Shown: positions 37,772 through 46,166 of the stretch, piece by piece
How the letters are laid out: the number at the start of each line of letters is the position of its first letter
Position numbering within the stretch: the first letter of the stretch is position 1
Origin: Ottowia sp.
Lineage (GTDB): Bacteria; Pseudomonadota; Gammaproteobacteria; Burkholderiales; Burkholderiaceae_C
Length of the DNA stretch: 64,000 nt
NCBI RefSeq assembly: GCF_016703145.1
Contig: NZ_JADJCO010000002.1
Span: 620,001 to 684,000, forward strand
Direction: 5' to 3'
The notes under the pieces: generated by a model
The model's database searches: none
The model's input: the letters and a program-made list of their open reading frames with translations, nothing else
Told to the model about the DNA's origin: nothing
Program-made: the position numbers and the translations under genes

Positions 37772-38779
37772 TCAGCCGACTGCCAGCATGCCCCCGAGCA
37801 CGATGGCCGCGAGCAGGGTCGTTTCGATGACCAACAGCCATACGGGGCGCCAGCCGAGCTCGGCCAGTTGCTTGAACGAAGTCTTCACGCCCAGTGCGGC
37901 GATCGCAACGATGAGGCACCAGCGCGACAGTTCACCCGCTGCGTGACCGGCGGCCACAGGAATCCATCCGAGGCTGTTGCAAATTGCCAAGACGACGAAC
38001 ACGACCAGGAACCCTGGCAGAAGAGGTGGTCGCGAGCTCGGGTCTGTCCCGGTGCCGCGATAGATCATGGACATCAGCAGCACGACTGGCACCAACATGG
38101 ACACGCGCATCAGTTTGACGACGGTCGCCACATCTCCAACCTGAGCGGACACCATGTAGCCCGATGCGACGACCTGCGCCACGTCGTGGATCGTGCCGCC
38201 GAGGAAGGTGCCCATCGCACGGGTGTCGAGTCCGATCGCTTTGCCCAGCAGCGGGTAGACGACCATGGCGATGGTCGACAGCGTGGTGACGCCGACGACG
38301 GTGAGCAACGTGAAGCGCTGCGACGAAGCCGAGCGAGGCAGGACCGCCGACAACGCGAGCGCCGCGGACGCGCCGCAAATGGCGACGGCACCACCGGCGA
38401 GCAGCCCTTCGGCGCCGGTGTGTCCGAGGCGGCGTCCGAACCAGGCGCCGAGCGCCATGGTCAACGCCATTGCGCCGAGCACCAGCGCAACCGGCCAGGG
38501 CCCGAGACTGACAATCTGGTCCAGCGTGATGCGCGCCCCCAGTAGTGCGATGCCCAGGCGCAGCACGTGGCGCGCGGTAAATTCCAGGCCCTCCTTGACC
38601 TTGGGACCCTCTGCGGCGAAGTTGAACACCATCCCGAAAAGCAGCGCATACAACAGTGCCGGGCCGCCGTGATGCTCGGCAATGAAGCTCGCTGCCAGTG
38701 CGAGCGTGACCGCGGTCAGCAGTCCCGGCAGCCGGGCTTGGCAGGCCGCCGCGCGGAGGCCGAAGGAATGGAGAGTCAT
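37772..38779 (-). CDS. YeiH family (UPF0324) putative sulfate exporter
   Basis: A 335-residue inner-membrane protein with about ten helices. LLYALLFGMVFNF, GIALLGARITLDQI, LLAGGAVAICGASAALALSA and LGGTIHDVAQVVASG are conserved in the YeiH/PF03601 family. The family is annotated as a putative sulfate exporter because it recurs in organosulfonate degradation clusters. Here it is the last gene of a cluster with an SsuD-like monooxygenase, so export of sulfite or sulfate is a reasonable inference. The ATG at 38779 fits the family; the frame stays open to 38896. Confidence 0.85.
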   Translation of the reverse strand: MTLHSFGLRAAACQARLPGLLTAVTLALAASFIAEHHGGPALLYALLFGMVFNFAAEGPKVKEGLEFTARHVLRLGIALLGARITLDQIVSLGPWPVALVLGAMALTMALGAWFGRRLGHTGAEGLLAGGAVAICGASAALALSAVLPRSASSQRFTLLTVVGVTTLSTIAMVVYPLLGKAIGLDTRAMGTFLGGTIHDVAQVVASGYMVSAQVGDVATVVKLMRVSMLVPVVLLMSMIYRGTGTDPSSRPPLLPGFLVVFVVLAICNSLGWIPVAAGHAAGELSRWCLIVAIAALGVKTSFKQLAELGWRPVWLLVIETTLLAAIVLGGMLAVG

Positions 38780-38907
38780 CGTGATGGTCGTTCTGGTGGC
38801 TGCGGCGCACGGCCGCCCTTTGCTGGTTGCCAGCTCCCGGTGACGCGTGCCACCGTGGCGCAGAAGCGCCACGGTGGAAATCCGCGTCTGGGACACCTTG
38901 GCCGATG

Positions 38908-40347
38908 TCAGCCGGCGACGTAGATCGACTTCAGTTGCTGATAGCCCTGCATCGCTTCGGGGCCGAACTCGCGGCCGATGCCACTGGCCTTGACACCGCC
39001 GAATGGCGAGCCGATGGCGACCGGATAGCCGTTGATGCCGATCGTGCCGGTATGAACCCGCCGCGCGACCGCCATGGCTCGCTCGGGGTCCGCGCTGAAG
39101 ACCGAGCCTCCCAGGCCGTAGATCGAGTCGTTGGCCATGCGCACCGCATCGGCGTCATCCTTGTACGGGATCACCGACAACACCGGGCCGAAGATCTCTT
39201 CCCGTGCAATCGTCGCCGAGTTGCTCATGTCGGCAAACACAGTGGGCTCGACGAACCAGCCACGCTCAAGCCCCTTGGGCCGGCCGCCGCCGGCAACCAG
39301 TGTCGCCTCTGCCTTGCCCTTGGCGATGTAGCCTTCGACCTTGCTGCGGTGCTCGGCCGTCGCCATCGGCCCGATCTCGGTGCTGGCCTCCAGCGGGTTG
39401 CCGACCTTCATCGACGATGCCATCGCTGCCACTGCCTCCACCACCTCCTTGTAGCGGCTTTGCGGCGCGAGCAGGCGGCTGCAGGTGACGCAGGTCTGGC
39501 CCTGGTTCATGAAGTTGACGAATTGCAGGCTCGGCATGATGGCGCCGAGGTCCACGTCGTCAAGCACGATGGCCGCCGACTTGCCGCCGAGTTCCAGCGA
39601 CACGGGCCTGAGCAACTCGCCGCACACGCGGCCGATGGCGCGGCCTGCGGCGGTCGACCCGGTGAAGCTGACCTTGTCCACATCTGGATGGGCAACCAGA
39701 TGCGCACCGGCCGTGCGATCGGCGGCCACCCAGTTGATGACCCCGGGAGGAAGCCCCGCTTCCAGTGCGGCTTCGGCCAGGATATAGCTGTCGAGCACCG
39801 TGTTCGGCGAAGGCTTCATCACCAGCGTGCAGCCGGCGGCGAGCGCTGGCGCGATCTTGCTCATCGCCAGCACGACCGGGTAGTTCCACGGCACGATCGC
39901 GCCGACCACGCCGATGGGGCTGCGCCTGACCCGCGTTTCCTTGCCCAGCTGCGACGGCCGCTGGTCCTCGACCGGCAGGGAGTTGGCAAGGTCCGCGTAG
40001 TAACGCAGCATGCCGACCGCGAATCCACCCTCGAACGCCTGACTCAGCGCGATGGGCATGCCGTTTTGCAGCGTGACGGTTTGCGCCAGCGTCGCGCTGC
40101 GCTTCTCGATCGCGTCGGCAAAGCGGAGCATCGCTGCCGCCCGCTCCGCCGGGGCGATGTCGGACCAGCCGGAGCCGTCGAAGGCTTTGCGTGCCGCCGC
40201 GACGGCGCGATCAATGTCAGCCTCGACCCCTTCGGGCACGCTGCCAATGGCCTCTTCGGTGCTGGCGTTGATGAGGGTGAAGCGTTTCGACGACGAGGGC
40301 GATACCCAGTCGCCTCCGATGAAGAATGCGTTGTGTTCGATGGTCAT
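38908..40347 (-). CDS. Aldehyde dehydrogenase family protein
   Basis: A 479-residue NAD(P)-dependent aldehyde dehydrogenase. The catalytic Glu lies in SLELGGKSA and the nucleophilic Cys in NQGQTCVTCSRLL; FTGSTAAGRAIG and EEIFGPVLSVIPY are also typical. Substrate cannot be read from the sequence. In this cluster it probably oxidises the aldehyde released by the flavin monooxygenase. Confidence 0.95.
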   Translation of the reverse strand: MTIEHNAFFIGGDWVSPSSSKRFTLINASTEEAIGSVPEGVEADIDRAVAAARKAFDGSGWSDIAPAERAAAMLRFADAIEKRSATLAQTVTLQNGMPIALSQAFEGGFAVGMLRYYADLANSLPVEDQRPSQLGKETRVRRSPIGVVGAIVPWNYPVVLAMSKIAPALAAGCTLVMKPSPNTVLDSYILAEAALEAGLPPGVINWVAADRTAGAHLVAHPDVDKVSFTGSTAAGRAIGRVCGELLRPVSLELGGKSAAIVLDDVDLGAIMPSLQFVNFMNQGQTCVTCSRLLAPQSRYKEVVEAVAAMASSMKVGNPLEASTEIGPMATAEHRSKVEGYIAKGKAEATLVAGGGRPKGLERGWFVEPTVFADMSNSATIAREEIFGPVLSVIPYKDDADAVRMANDSIYGLGGSVFSADPERAMAVARRVHTGTIGINGYPVAIGSPFGGVKASGIGREFGPEAMQGYQQLKSIYVAG

Positions 40348-40416
40348 GAATGTCTCCGTGGTGGCTGGTTGCGAGAAAGATGGGCACGCGCGGATTGCGC
40401 CGCGTGCGTCACGGCG

Positions 40417-41391
40417 TCATTGCCGCTGCAGGTTGATCGACCGCGCCAGTTCGCGGTAGCGGTCGTTTTCATCAGCGTAGAACTTGTCGAGTTGGGCCTG
40501 GTTCATGGGTTTGACGGTCTGCGCGCCGGTCTCGACAATGCCTTTCTTCACGTTGGGCAGTTGAACGACTTCGGCCATCGCCCGATGGATCGCCGCCACG
40601 ATGGGCTCAGGCGTTGATTTCGTCACCAGGGCGCCCATCCACAGGTCGAACGTGAAATCCTTCAGCAACGCGTGCTTGTGCATCGGAAGGACGTCAGGAA
40701 GATCCGGGTGCGCCTCGCGTGCAGTGATTCCGATGGCACGCAAACGTCCTTGCTTCACCAAACCAAGCACCGGGCCGGACAGCGTCCAGAAGGCCATGTC
40801 GACCTGCCCGCCAACGATGTCCGCGAAGAACTGGCTGCCACCCTTGTACGGGACGTTGACCATCTGAAGGCCTGTGACCGATGCGAATTTCTCGCCCACC
40901 AGATGGAACAGCGACCCATGCCCCGTGGATCCATAGGAAATGCTTTTGCGCCCTTTGGCCCATGCGATGAACTCGTCGATGTTGTGGGCGGGAATGCCGC
41001 CGGGAATCAGCAGCACCAGGGAACCCGTGGAGATCATGCCCGCCAGGCGAAAGTCCTCGGGCTTGTGCTTGACGGCGGAGAGCGCCAGCGGCCCCAGCAT
41101 CAGGTCCATCGGCGTGCCCAGCAACTGAGTGTGGCCATCCGGCGGCGCCGTCAACACCTTCTGCGCGGCCAGGGCACCGCTGGCACCGCTGACGTTTTCG
41201 ACGATCACGGTCTGACCCAGTTGCTTTTGATAACCAGGCTGTATCAAGCGAGCCATGTAGTCACCCGAGCCTCCCGGGGGGTAGGGAACGGCCAGGGACA
41301 CCGTCTTGCCCGGAAATGTTTGGGCTCCGGCGCTCAAGGCACAGCCACTCACGGCCAGCACCGCAGCGCGCAAAAAATTCAAGAGTTTCAT
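40417..41391 (-). CDS. Bug (TctC) family periplasmic solute receptor
   Basis: A 324-residue exported protein: signal peptide LRAAVLAVSGCALSAGAQ, then the Bug signature FPGKTVSLAVPYPPGGSGDYMARL and the second motif VENVSGASGALAAQKV, VPYKGGSQFFADIVGGQVDM. Bug proteins bind small carboxylates or related acids for tripartite tricarboxylate transport, often with distant TctAB. No TctAB is in the window. Within this cluster it likely scavenges the substrate of the monooxygenase. The ATG at 41391 precedes the clear signal peptide. Confidence 0.93.
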   Translation of the reverse strand: MKLLNFLRAAVLAVSGCALSAGAQTFPGKTVSLAVPYPPGGSGDYMARLIQPGYQKQLGQTVIVENVSGASGALAAQKVLTAPPDGHTQLLGTPMDLMLGPLALSAVKHKPEDFRLAGMISTGSLVLLIPGGIPAHNIDEFIAWAKGRKSISYGSTGHGSLFHLVGEKFASVTGLQMVNVPYKGGSQFFADIVGGQVDMAFWTLSGPVLGLVKQGRLRAIGITAREAHPDLPDVLPMHKHALLKDFTFDLWMGALVTKSTPEPIVAAIHRAMAEVVQLPNVKKGIVETGAQTVKPMNQAQLDKFYADENDRYRELARSINLQRQ

Positions 41392-41434
41392 TTCAATGTC
41401 TCCGGTCATTTGGTTCTTGGGGTCAAAGAGGGAC

Positions 41435-41465
41435 GTGGGCGGGCGCGACCTGCCTGGCCGCCCAC
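41435..41465 (-). promoter_or_regulatory. Intergenic hairpin between the GFA gene and the Bug gene
   Basis: GTGGGCGG (41435-41442) pairs with CCGCCCAC (41458-41465). There is no U-tract. It lies between two codirectional genes and could stabilise or process the transcript so that the periplasmic receptor is made at a different level from the enzymes. Confidence 0.35.
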
Positions 41466-41532
41466 GGGCATGGCGATGCCACGGCTCGGCTGAGCCGATC
41501 ACCAGGCGGGGATGTCTAGGCGGACGGGGTGT

Positions 41533-41946
41533 CTAGGCGGGCGGGTTCTGGTCGAACTGCGCACTCCCCTCAGCCATCGGAACCCAGGGCAGAGCCGACT
41601 GGCACCACAGGTTCACTTGCGGGCTGGCCCAGGCCGGATCGTCGAGGGTGCCCGCCTTGACTGCGGCGACGCCCGGCATCGCATCCAGCTCGCTGAAGAT
41701 CGGCGAGCCGCAGCTGCTGCAGAAATGACGTTTCACTGGCATACCGCTGCCGCCCACGTCGTTGAAGGTCGCCAGCGTCGAGCCTGTCAGCTTGACGCCA
41801 GCCAAGGGCATGACCAGATTGACTGAGAAAGCACCGCCGGATTGCTTCTGGCAGTGCGTGCAGTGGCACGCTGCGATCAAGGCGGGATGATCGGCGCTTT
41901 CGTAACGGATGCTGCCGCACAAGCATCCACCTTTGACTTCATGCAT
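41533..41946 (-). CDS. GFA (glutathione-dependent formaldehyde-activating) family protein
   Basis: A 137-residue zinc-binding protein. The Cys pattern GGCLCGSIRY, ACHCTHCQKQSGG and HFCSSCGSPIF is the GFA/Mss4-like fold. Despite the family name, most members have no proven reaction. It starts at ATG 41946 with AGGAG seven bases upstream; an open extension to 41979 is less likely. The 3' end carries a small tandem duplication (about 41497-41540). In this cluster it could bind or help convert a small aldehyde. Confidence 0.9.
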   Translation of the reverse strand: MHEVKGGCLCGSIRYESADHPALIAACHCTHCQKQSGGAFSVNLVMPLAGVKLTGSTLATFNDVGGSGMPVKRHFCSSCGSPIFSELDAMPGVAAVKAGTLDDPAWASPQVNLWCQSALPWVPMAEGSAQFDQNPPA

Positions 41947-41975
41947 GTTTGTCTCCTGTTTGTTTTCGTGACGCG

Positions 41976-43016
41976 TCATGAGCGAGGCGATTCAGGCGAG
42001 GGTGAGGCCGCCGCGTTCGGCGCAGCCGCAGCCTGGCCCCATACGTTGTTCTCGCGCCAGAAGTTCTCCTTGCGCCATTGGTCCGGCAAGGTCTGCCCGG
42101 TGGCCCGAATCACGCGCTTGAGCAGCAGCTTGAGCAGGCGCGCTTCGTTGTAGTCGAGCTCGCGCTCGGCGTCTCCCTCGGCGGCCTTGCCGGCCGCCAT
42201 CAGCTCGATCGCGTAGCGACGGCCGGCCTCGGTGAAGCGGACCCGCTCGCCGTCTTCGACGACGATCAGCTCGCACGTAGCGAGGGCCTCGAAGTGCTCG
42301 TCGGTGACGCGGTGGCCGGTGATCTCGACCAGGCGGCTCAACTCCGCCACGCTGCGGTCGTCGCCCATGCTCAAGGCCGACAGAAGGTTGTAGTGAACGT
42401 CGCCGAGCCCTTGCCGTTCCACCTTGGCACGCAACGGCATCAGCATCTGGTAGTAGGCGCGGCCGAGCAGGAAGCCGAGCCAGTCGTCGCCGAAGCTGGA
42501 GCTCGCGTCCTCGACGTCTGCGGTCTTCTTCTTCATCAGCAGCCCGTAGTTGCCGCCATGGAAAACCAGCGGTGCGCGGCCGAAGCTGTCGAACGACACC
42601 ACCTCGCCGACGAAGATCACGTGGTCGCCGCCGTCATGGCGGTACGATGTGCGGCACTCGAATCGCGCCGAACAACCGTCGAGCAGCGGCACCTCGCCAT
42701 GGCCGCGTTCGACGGCGAGCCCGGCGAAACGATCAACGCCGCGCTTGGCGAACTGGTTCGAGACGTGCTCCTGGTCCGACGCCAGGATGTGAACCGCGAA
42801 ATGCTCGGCAGCCATGAATGCGGCAGCGCTCGACGACTTGCGGTCCAGGCTCCACAGCACCATCGGCGGATCGAGCGACACCGAATTGAAGCTGTTGGCC
42901 GTCAGGCCGACATCCTCGCCTTCCGTGCCACGCGTGGTGACCACCGTGACGCCGGTGGTGAACGAGCCCAGGGCCTGGCGGAACTGCTTGGCATCGACGT
43001 TCGAAGAGTGGGTCAT
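41976..43016 (-). CDS. Two-domain flavin reductase with C-terminal MarR-like domain
   Basis: A 346-residue protein. The N-terminal part (about 1-165) is a flavin reductase-like FMN-binding domain (FTTGVTVVTTRGTEGEDVGLTANSFNSVSLDPPMVLWSL split across its strands; VFVGEVV-like HVIFVGEVVSFD). The C-terminal part (about 195-330) has a MarR-type winged helix (YNLLSALSMGDDRSVAELSRLVEITGHRV). The same fusion is known from the C1 reductase of Acinetobacter 4-hydroxyphenylacetate hydroxylase, where the MarR domain regulates activity by ligand binding. Here it probably supplies reduced FMN to the adjacent SsuD-like monooxygenase, 10 bases upstream. Confidence 0.88.
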   Translation of the reverse strand: MTHSSNVDAKQFRQALGSFTTGVTVVTTRGTEGEDVGLTANSFNSVSLDPPMVLWSLDRKSSSAAAFMAAEHFAVHILASDQEHVSNQFAKRGVDRFAGLAVERGHGEVPLLDGCSARFECRTSYRHDGGDHVIFVGEVVSFDSFGRAPLVFHGGNYGLLMKKKTADVEDASSSFGDDWLGFLLGRAYYQMLMPLRAKVERQGLGDVHYNLLSALSMGDDRSVAELSRLVEITGHRVTDEHFEALATCELIVVEDGERVRFTEAGRRYAIELMAAGKAAEGDAERELDYNEARLLKLLLKRVIRATGQTLPDQWRKENFWRENNVWGQAAAAPNAAASPSPESPRS

Positions 43017-43026
43017 GTCTTCCTCC

Positions 43027-44094
43027 TCAGGCACGGTTTTGAAGCAGCGGCATCACGAGGCGGCCGAAGCGTTCCGCTTCCTCGTGGTGCGGATAGCCCG
43101 AGAGACAGAAGCCCGAGCAGCCAACGTCGATGAATTCCTGCAGTTGCGCGGCAACCTGCTTCGGGTTGCCGACGACGGCGACCCCGGCACCGGCGCGCAC
43201 CTCGGTGATGCCGGTCCACAGATGCGGCGTCAGCTTGCGGCCCACCGTCTTGGACAGCTCCTTCTGGCGCTGACTAGCCACCGACTCGGCCATCATGGTC
43301 TTGACCTGATCCTTCCAGCCCTCGTCGGCGCCGGCGATCAACTGGTCAGCAAAGGCCCATGCCTCGTCCTCGGTCTCGCGGCAGATGATCTGCAGCCGCA
43401 TCGCGAAGCGAAGCTCGTCGGCACGGCCGTACTTGGCGGCACGCGCGCGCAACTCCTTGATCTGCTCGCCAATGCGCTCGGGGTAGTCGCCCCAGAAGAG
43501 GTGGATCGCCGAATGCTTGGCCGAGATTTCCGCCGCCTGCTCGGAACCACCGCCCAGGAAGAACGGCGGATGCGGCTGCTGCACGCACTTGGGGATGATC
43601 GTCGGACCGTGGACCTGGTAGTACTTGCCCTCGTGCTCGACCTTCTCTTCGGTCCAGAGGCGCTTGAGCAGCACGACTTCTTCTTCGAGCTGCTCGTAGC
43701 GGCCCTCCTTGGACATGACCTGGCCCTCGGCGTAGGCGTCCTTCTCGCTCAACCCGGCGATCAGGTTGACGTAAATGCGCCCGCCCGACATCTGGTCGAA
43801 GCTCGCGACCATCTTGGCCTGCGCCACTGGGTGGATGAAGCCGGGCTTGATCGCGAGCAGCGCCTTCAGCTTCGTGGTGCGTGCGGCGATGAACGAGGCG
43901 GTGATCCAGGCGTCCCAACAAAACGGGGACACCGGCACCAGTACGTAGTCGAAGCCGGCGTTCTCGGCCGCCAGCGCGACGCGCTCGAAGTGCGCCAGCG
44001 ACTGCGGGATGGCCTTTTCAGGGTCGCTGAAGGCGCTGGTGTCGCCGATGGTGGGAATGAACCACCCCATTGAGAGGGGATGCTGAGTCGCCAT
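43027..44094 (-). CDS. SsuD-like FMNH2-dependent monooxygenase (bacterial luciferase family)
   Basis: A 355-residue LLM-class oxygenase that aligns along its length with alkanesulfonate monooxygenase SsuD. Shared features are GWFIPTIGD, the segment SPFCWDAW with Cys59 at the place of SsuD Cys54, QPHPPFFLGGGS, PHLWTGI..RAGAGVAVVG and the C-terminal FCLSGYPHHEEAERFG. SsuD uses FMNH2 and O2 to split alkanesulfonates into aldehyde and sulfite. The exact substrate here is not known; dimethylsulfone-type monooxygenases and other relatives exist. It is the first gene of the cluster, divergent from lysR. Confidence 0.9.
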   Translation of the reverse strand: MATQHPLSMGWFIPTIGDTSAFSDPEKAIPQSLAHFERVALAAENAGFDYVLVPVSPFCWDAWITASFIAARTTKLKALLAIKPGFIHPVAQAKMVASFDQMSGGRIYVNLIAGLSEKDAYAEGQVMSKEGRYEQLEEEVVLLKRLWTEEKVEHEGKYYQVHGPTIIPKCVQQPHPPFFLGGGSEQAAEISAKHSAIHLFWGDYPERIGEQIKELRARAAKYGRADELRFAMRLQIICRETEDEAWAFADQLIAGADEGWKDQVKTMMAESVASQRQKELSKTVGRKLTPHLWTGITEVRAGAGVAVVGNPKQVAAQLQEFIDVGCSGFCLSGYPHHEEAERFGRLVMPLLQNRA

Positions 44095-44117
44095 ATGTGA
44101 TGTCTCCGTGTTGGCCG

Positions 44118-44131
44118 TTGATCGACATCAA
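44118..44131. promoter_or_regulatory. Candidate LysR operator (T-N11-A palindrome)
   Basis: TTGATCGACATCAA is a TTGAT/ATCAA palindrome with a four-base centre and contains a T-N11-A element. It sits in the 87-base gap between the divergent monooxygenase and lysR genes, the usual place for a LysR activation site. AT-rich stretches on its lysR side (TATAAAGATAATG) could hold the lysR -10. Confidence 0.55.
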
Positions 44132-44181
44132 ATTTAGGGCGGCTTGTCGTATAAAGATAATGAAGTGTTGGAATCAACCCT

Positions 44182-45111
44182 ATGAGCCGATTTAATATCA
44201 GGTCACTCGACCTCAACCTGCTGTCGGTGTTCGTGATCCTGTGGGACACGCGCAGCGTGAGCCGCAGCGACCGGTTGGCGCTGACGCAGCCTGCGGTGAG
44301 CCATGCCCTCAAGCGGCTGCGCGAGCGATTGGACGATGCCCTGTTCGTGCCGGGCCGTCAGGGCTTGGTGCCGACGGCGCGTGCCACCGAACTGATCAAC
44401 CCGGTGCGCAAAGCACTGACGCATATCGAGCAGGCGCTGGAGGATGCGCCGCCCTTCGAGCCCGCCGAAGCGCATCGCGAGTTCCGCATTGCCGCACACG
44501 ATCTGGTCGAGTTCTGGCTTCTGCCGGCCCTGGTGGAGACGGTCAGCAAGGAAGCGCCCGGCGTCGTGATCCGCATCGTTCCGGTGCCGGAGCCCGGTTC
44601 AGTTTCCGACCTGCTGGAGTCCGGCGATATCGACGTCGTCATTGGCGGGCAGCCGCTCATGGGCATGAGTGTTCGCAGCAAGCCGCTGAGCCAAGTGAAA
44701 CTCGTCACGCTCATCTGGAAGCGTGAAGAACTGCGGCGCAGGAAATTTCCGCTGACGCTCTATCTTCAACGGCCGCACGTTGTGTTCCAACTGCGCAACA
44801 ATGTCGGCAGCATCGTTGATCAGGCGTTGGCCGCACAGGGGCACAAGCGCCACGTGGGTGCCATCGTCCAGACCTTTCTGGCCATGCCGGCGATCGCAGA
44901 AAAAACCGGATACATCTGTAATGTCCCGGACCAGATTGGCAACCGATTCGCCGAACTGTTCGACCTCAGCGTGCATCAGCCGCCCGTCGACCTCCCGCCG
45001 TTCACACTCTTCCATGCATGGCACGCACGCTTCGAGTTCGACCCTGCCCTGGCCTGGCTGCTGGATCGGATCCGGCAGGTAGCGGCGCCGAAGCAGGGCG
45101 CCCGGATCTAG
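44182..45111 (+). CDS. LysR family transcriptional regulator
   Basis: A 309-residue LTTR with the N-terminal winged helix (LNLLSVFVILWDTRSVSRSDRLALTQ, HALKRLRERLDDALFV) and a C-terminal co-inducer domain (from about residue 92). It is divergent from the SsuD-like operon and probably activates it in response to the substrate or a product. It resembles the NahR/NodD-like group in its N-terminus. Its end overlaps the convergent mnmH by four bases. Confidence 0.95.
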   Translation: MSRFNIRSLDLNLLSVFVILWDTRSVSRSDRLALTQPAVSHALKRLRERLDDALFVPGRQGLVPTARATELINPVRKALTHIEQALEDAPPFEPAEAHREFRIAAHDLVEFWLLPALVETVSKEAPGVVIRIVPVPEPGSVSDLLESGDIDVVIGGQPLMGMSVRSKPLSQVKLVTLIWKREELRRRKFPLTLYLQRPHVVFQLRNNVGSIVDQALAAQGHKRHVGAIVQTFLAMPAIAEKTGYICNVPDQIGNRFAELFDLSVHQPPVDLPPFTLFHAWHARFEFDPALAWLLDRIRQVAAPKQGARI

Positions 45112-46166
45112 CTCCGCGCCAGGATGTCCCTGCTGGCGCGCGCCAAGGTGGCGTCGGAGCGGTCGGCCAGCAGCACCGGCACGGCCTGGTCGAACTGCGC
45201 GAAGTGGCGGCGCGTGGACGCGGCGTAGCCGGGGTCGTAGTGCTTCTCGAGCAGCTCGCGCACCACGGCTTCGGTTTGCCCGGCGGCCACCTGGGTCTTC
45301 CACGCGTCGACGACGGCGCGCCCGCGCAGCGCCGCCAGCGTGTCCAGCCGCCGGCAGAAGAAATCCGGGTCGCTGACGAAGAACGGGTAGTCCTCCAGCA
45401 ACAGCGCCACGCGCTCGTCCTCCGGCAGGTCCACCCGCAGGCAGGGGCTGGCGCGCATGGCCTCGACCAGCGCGTCGGGCAGGGCGACGTTGCCGATCTT
45501 CTTGCTCTCGGCTTCGACGAACACCGGCCGCGCCGGGTCGAGCGCGCGCAGCGCCTCCCACACGCGCATCTCGAAGTGCTTCTGCGACGGCTGCGGCTGC
45601 CCCGGGATCAGCCCCAGCACCGAGGCGCGGTGGCTGGCCAGCGCCTCCAGGTCCAGCACCTGGGCGCCGGCGCGCGCCAGCGCGTGCAAGAGGCGCGTCT
45701 TGCCCGAGCCGGTGGGGCCGCAGACCACGCGGTAGCCCAGGCGCTGGGCCTGGTCCGGCAAATCGGCCCGCATGGCGTTGCGGAAGGCCTTGTAGCCGCC
45801 CTCGATCAGGTGCGCGCGAAAGCCGATCTGTCCCAGCACCAGCGCCAGCGCGCCGCTGCGCTGCCCGCCGCGCCAGCAGTACAGCAGGGGCTGCCAATGC
45901 TTGGGCTTGTCCATGGCCTCGCGCTCGATGTGGGCGGCGATGTTGCGCGCCACCAGCGCGGCGCCCAGCTTGCGCGCCTCGAACGGATTGACCTGCCGGT
46001 ACAGCGTGCCCACGCGCACGCGCTCCTCGTCGTGCAGGCTGGGCCAGTTGACGGCGCCGGGCAGGCGGTCGAGCGCGTACTCGCTCTCGCTGCGCGCGTC
46101 GATGACGGCGCTGAACTCGTGCAGACGCGCCAGGGCGTCGGCGGCGGGAATCGGGTGCAGGCTCAT
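45108..46166 (-). CDS. mnmH: tRNA 2-selenouridine synthase
   Basis: A 352-residue enzyme (SelU/YbbB) that replaces sulfur with selenium in mnm5s2U34 of tRNA through a geranylated intermediate. The rhodanese domain (about 1-125) has its catalytic Cys97 in LLYCWRGGQRSG; the P-loop GPTGSGKT is at 150-157. The start overlaps the esterase stop (ATGA). Selenophosphate synthetase is not in the window. Confidence 0.95.
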   Translation of the reverse strand: MSLHPIPAADALARLHEFSAVIDARSESEYALDRLPGAVNWPSLHDEERVRVGTLYRQVNPFEARKLGAALVARNIAAHIEREAMDKPKHWQPLLYCWRGGQRSGALALVLGQIGFRAHLIEGGYKAFRNAMRADLPDQAQRLGYRVVCGPTGSGKTRLLHALARAGAQVLDLEALASHRASVLGLIPGQPQPSQKHFEMRVWEALRALDPARPVFVEAESKKIGNVALPDALVEAMRASPCLRVDLPEDERVALLLEDYPFFVSDPDFFCRRLDTLAALRGRAVVDAWKTQVAAGQTEAVVRELLEKHYDPGYAASTRRHFAQFDQAVPVLLADRSDATLARASRDILARS

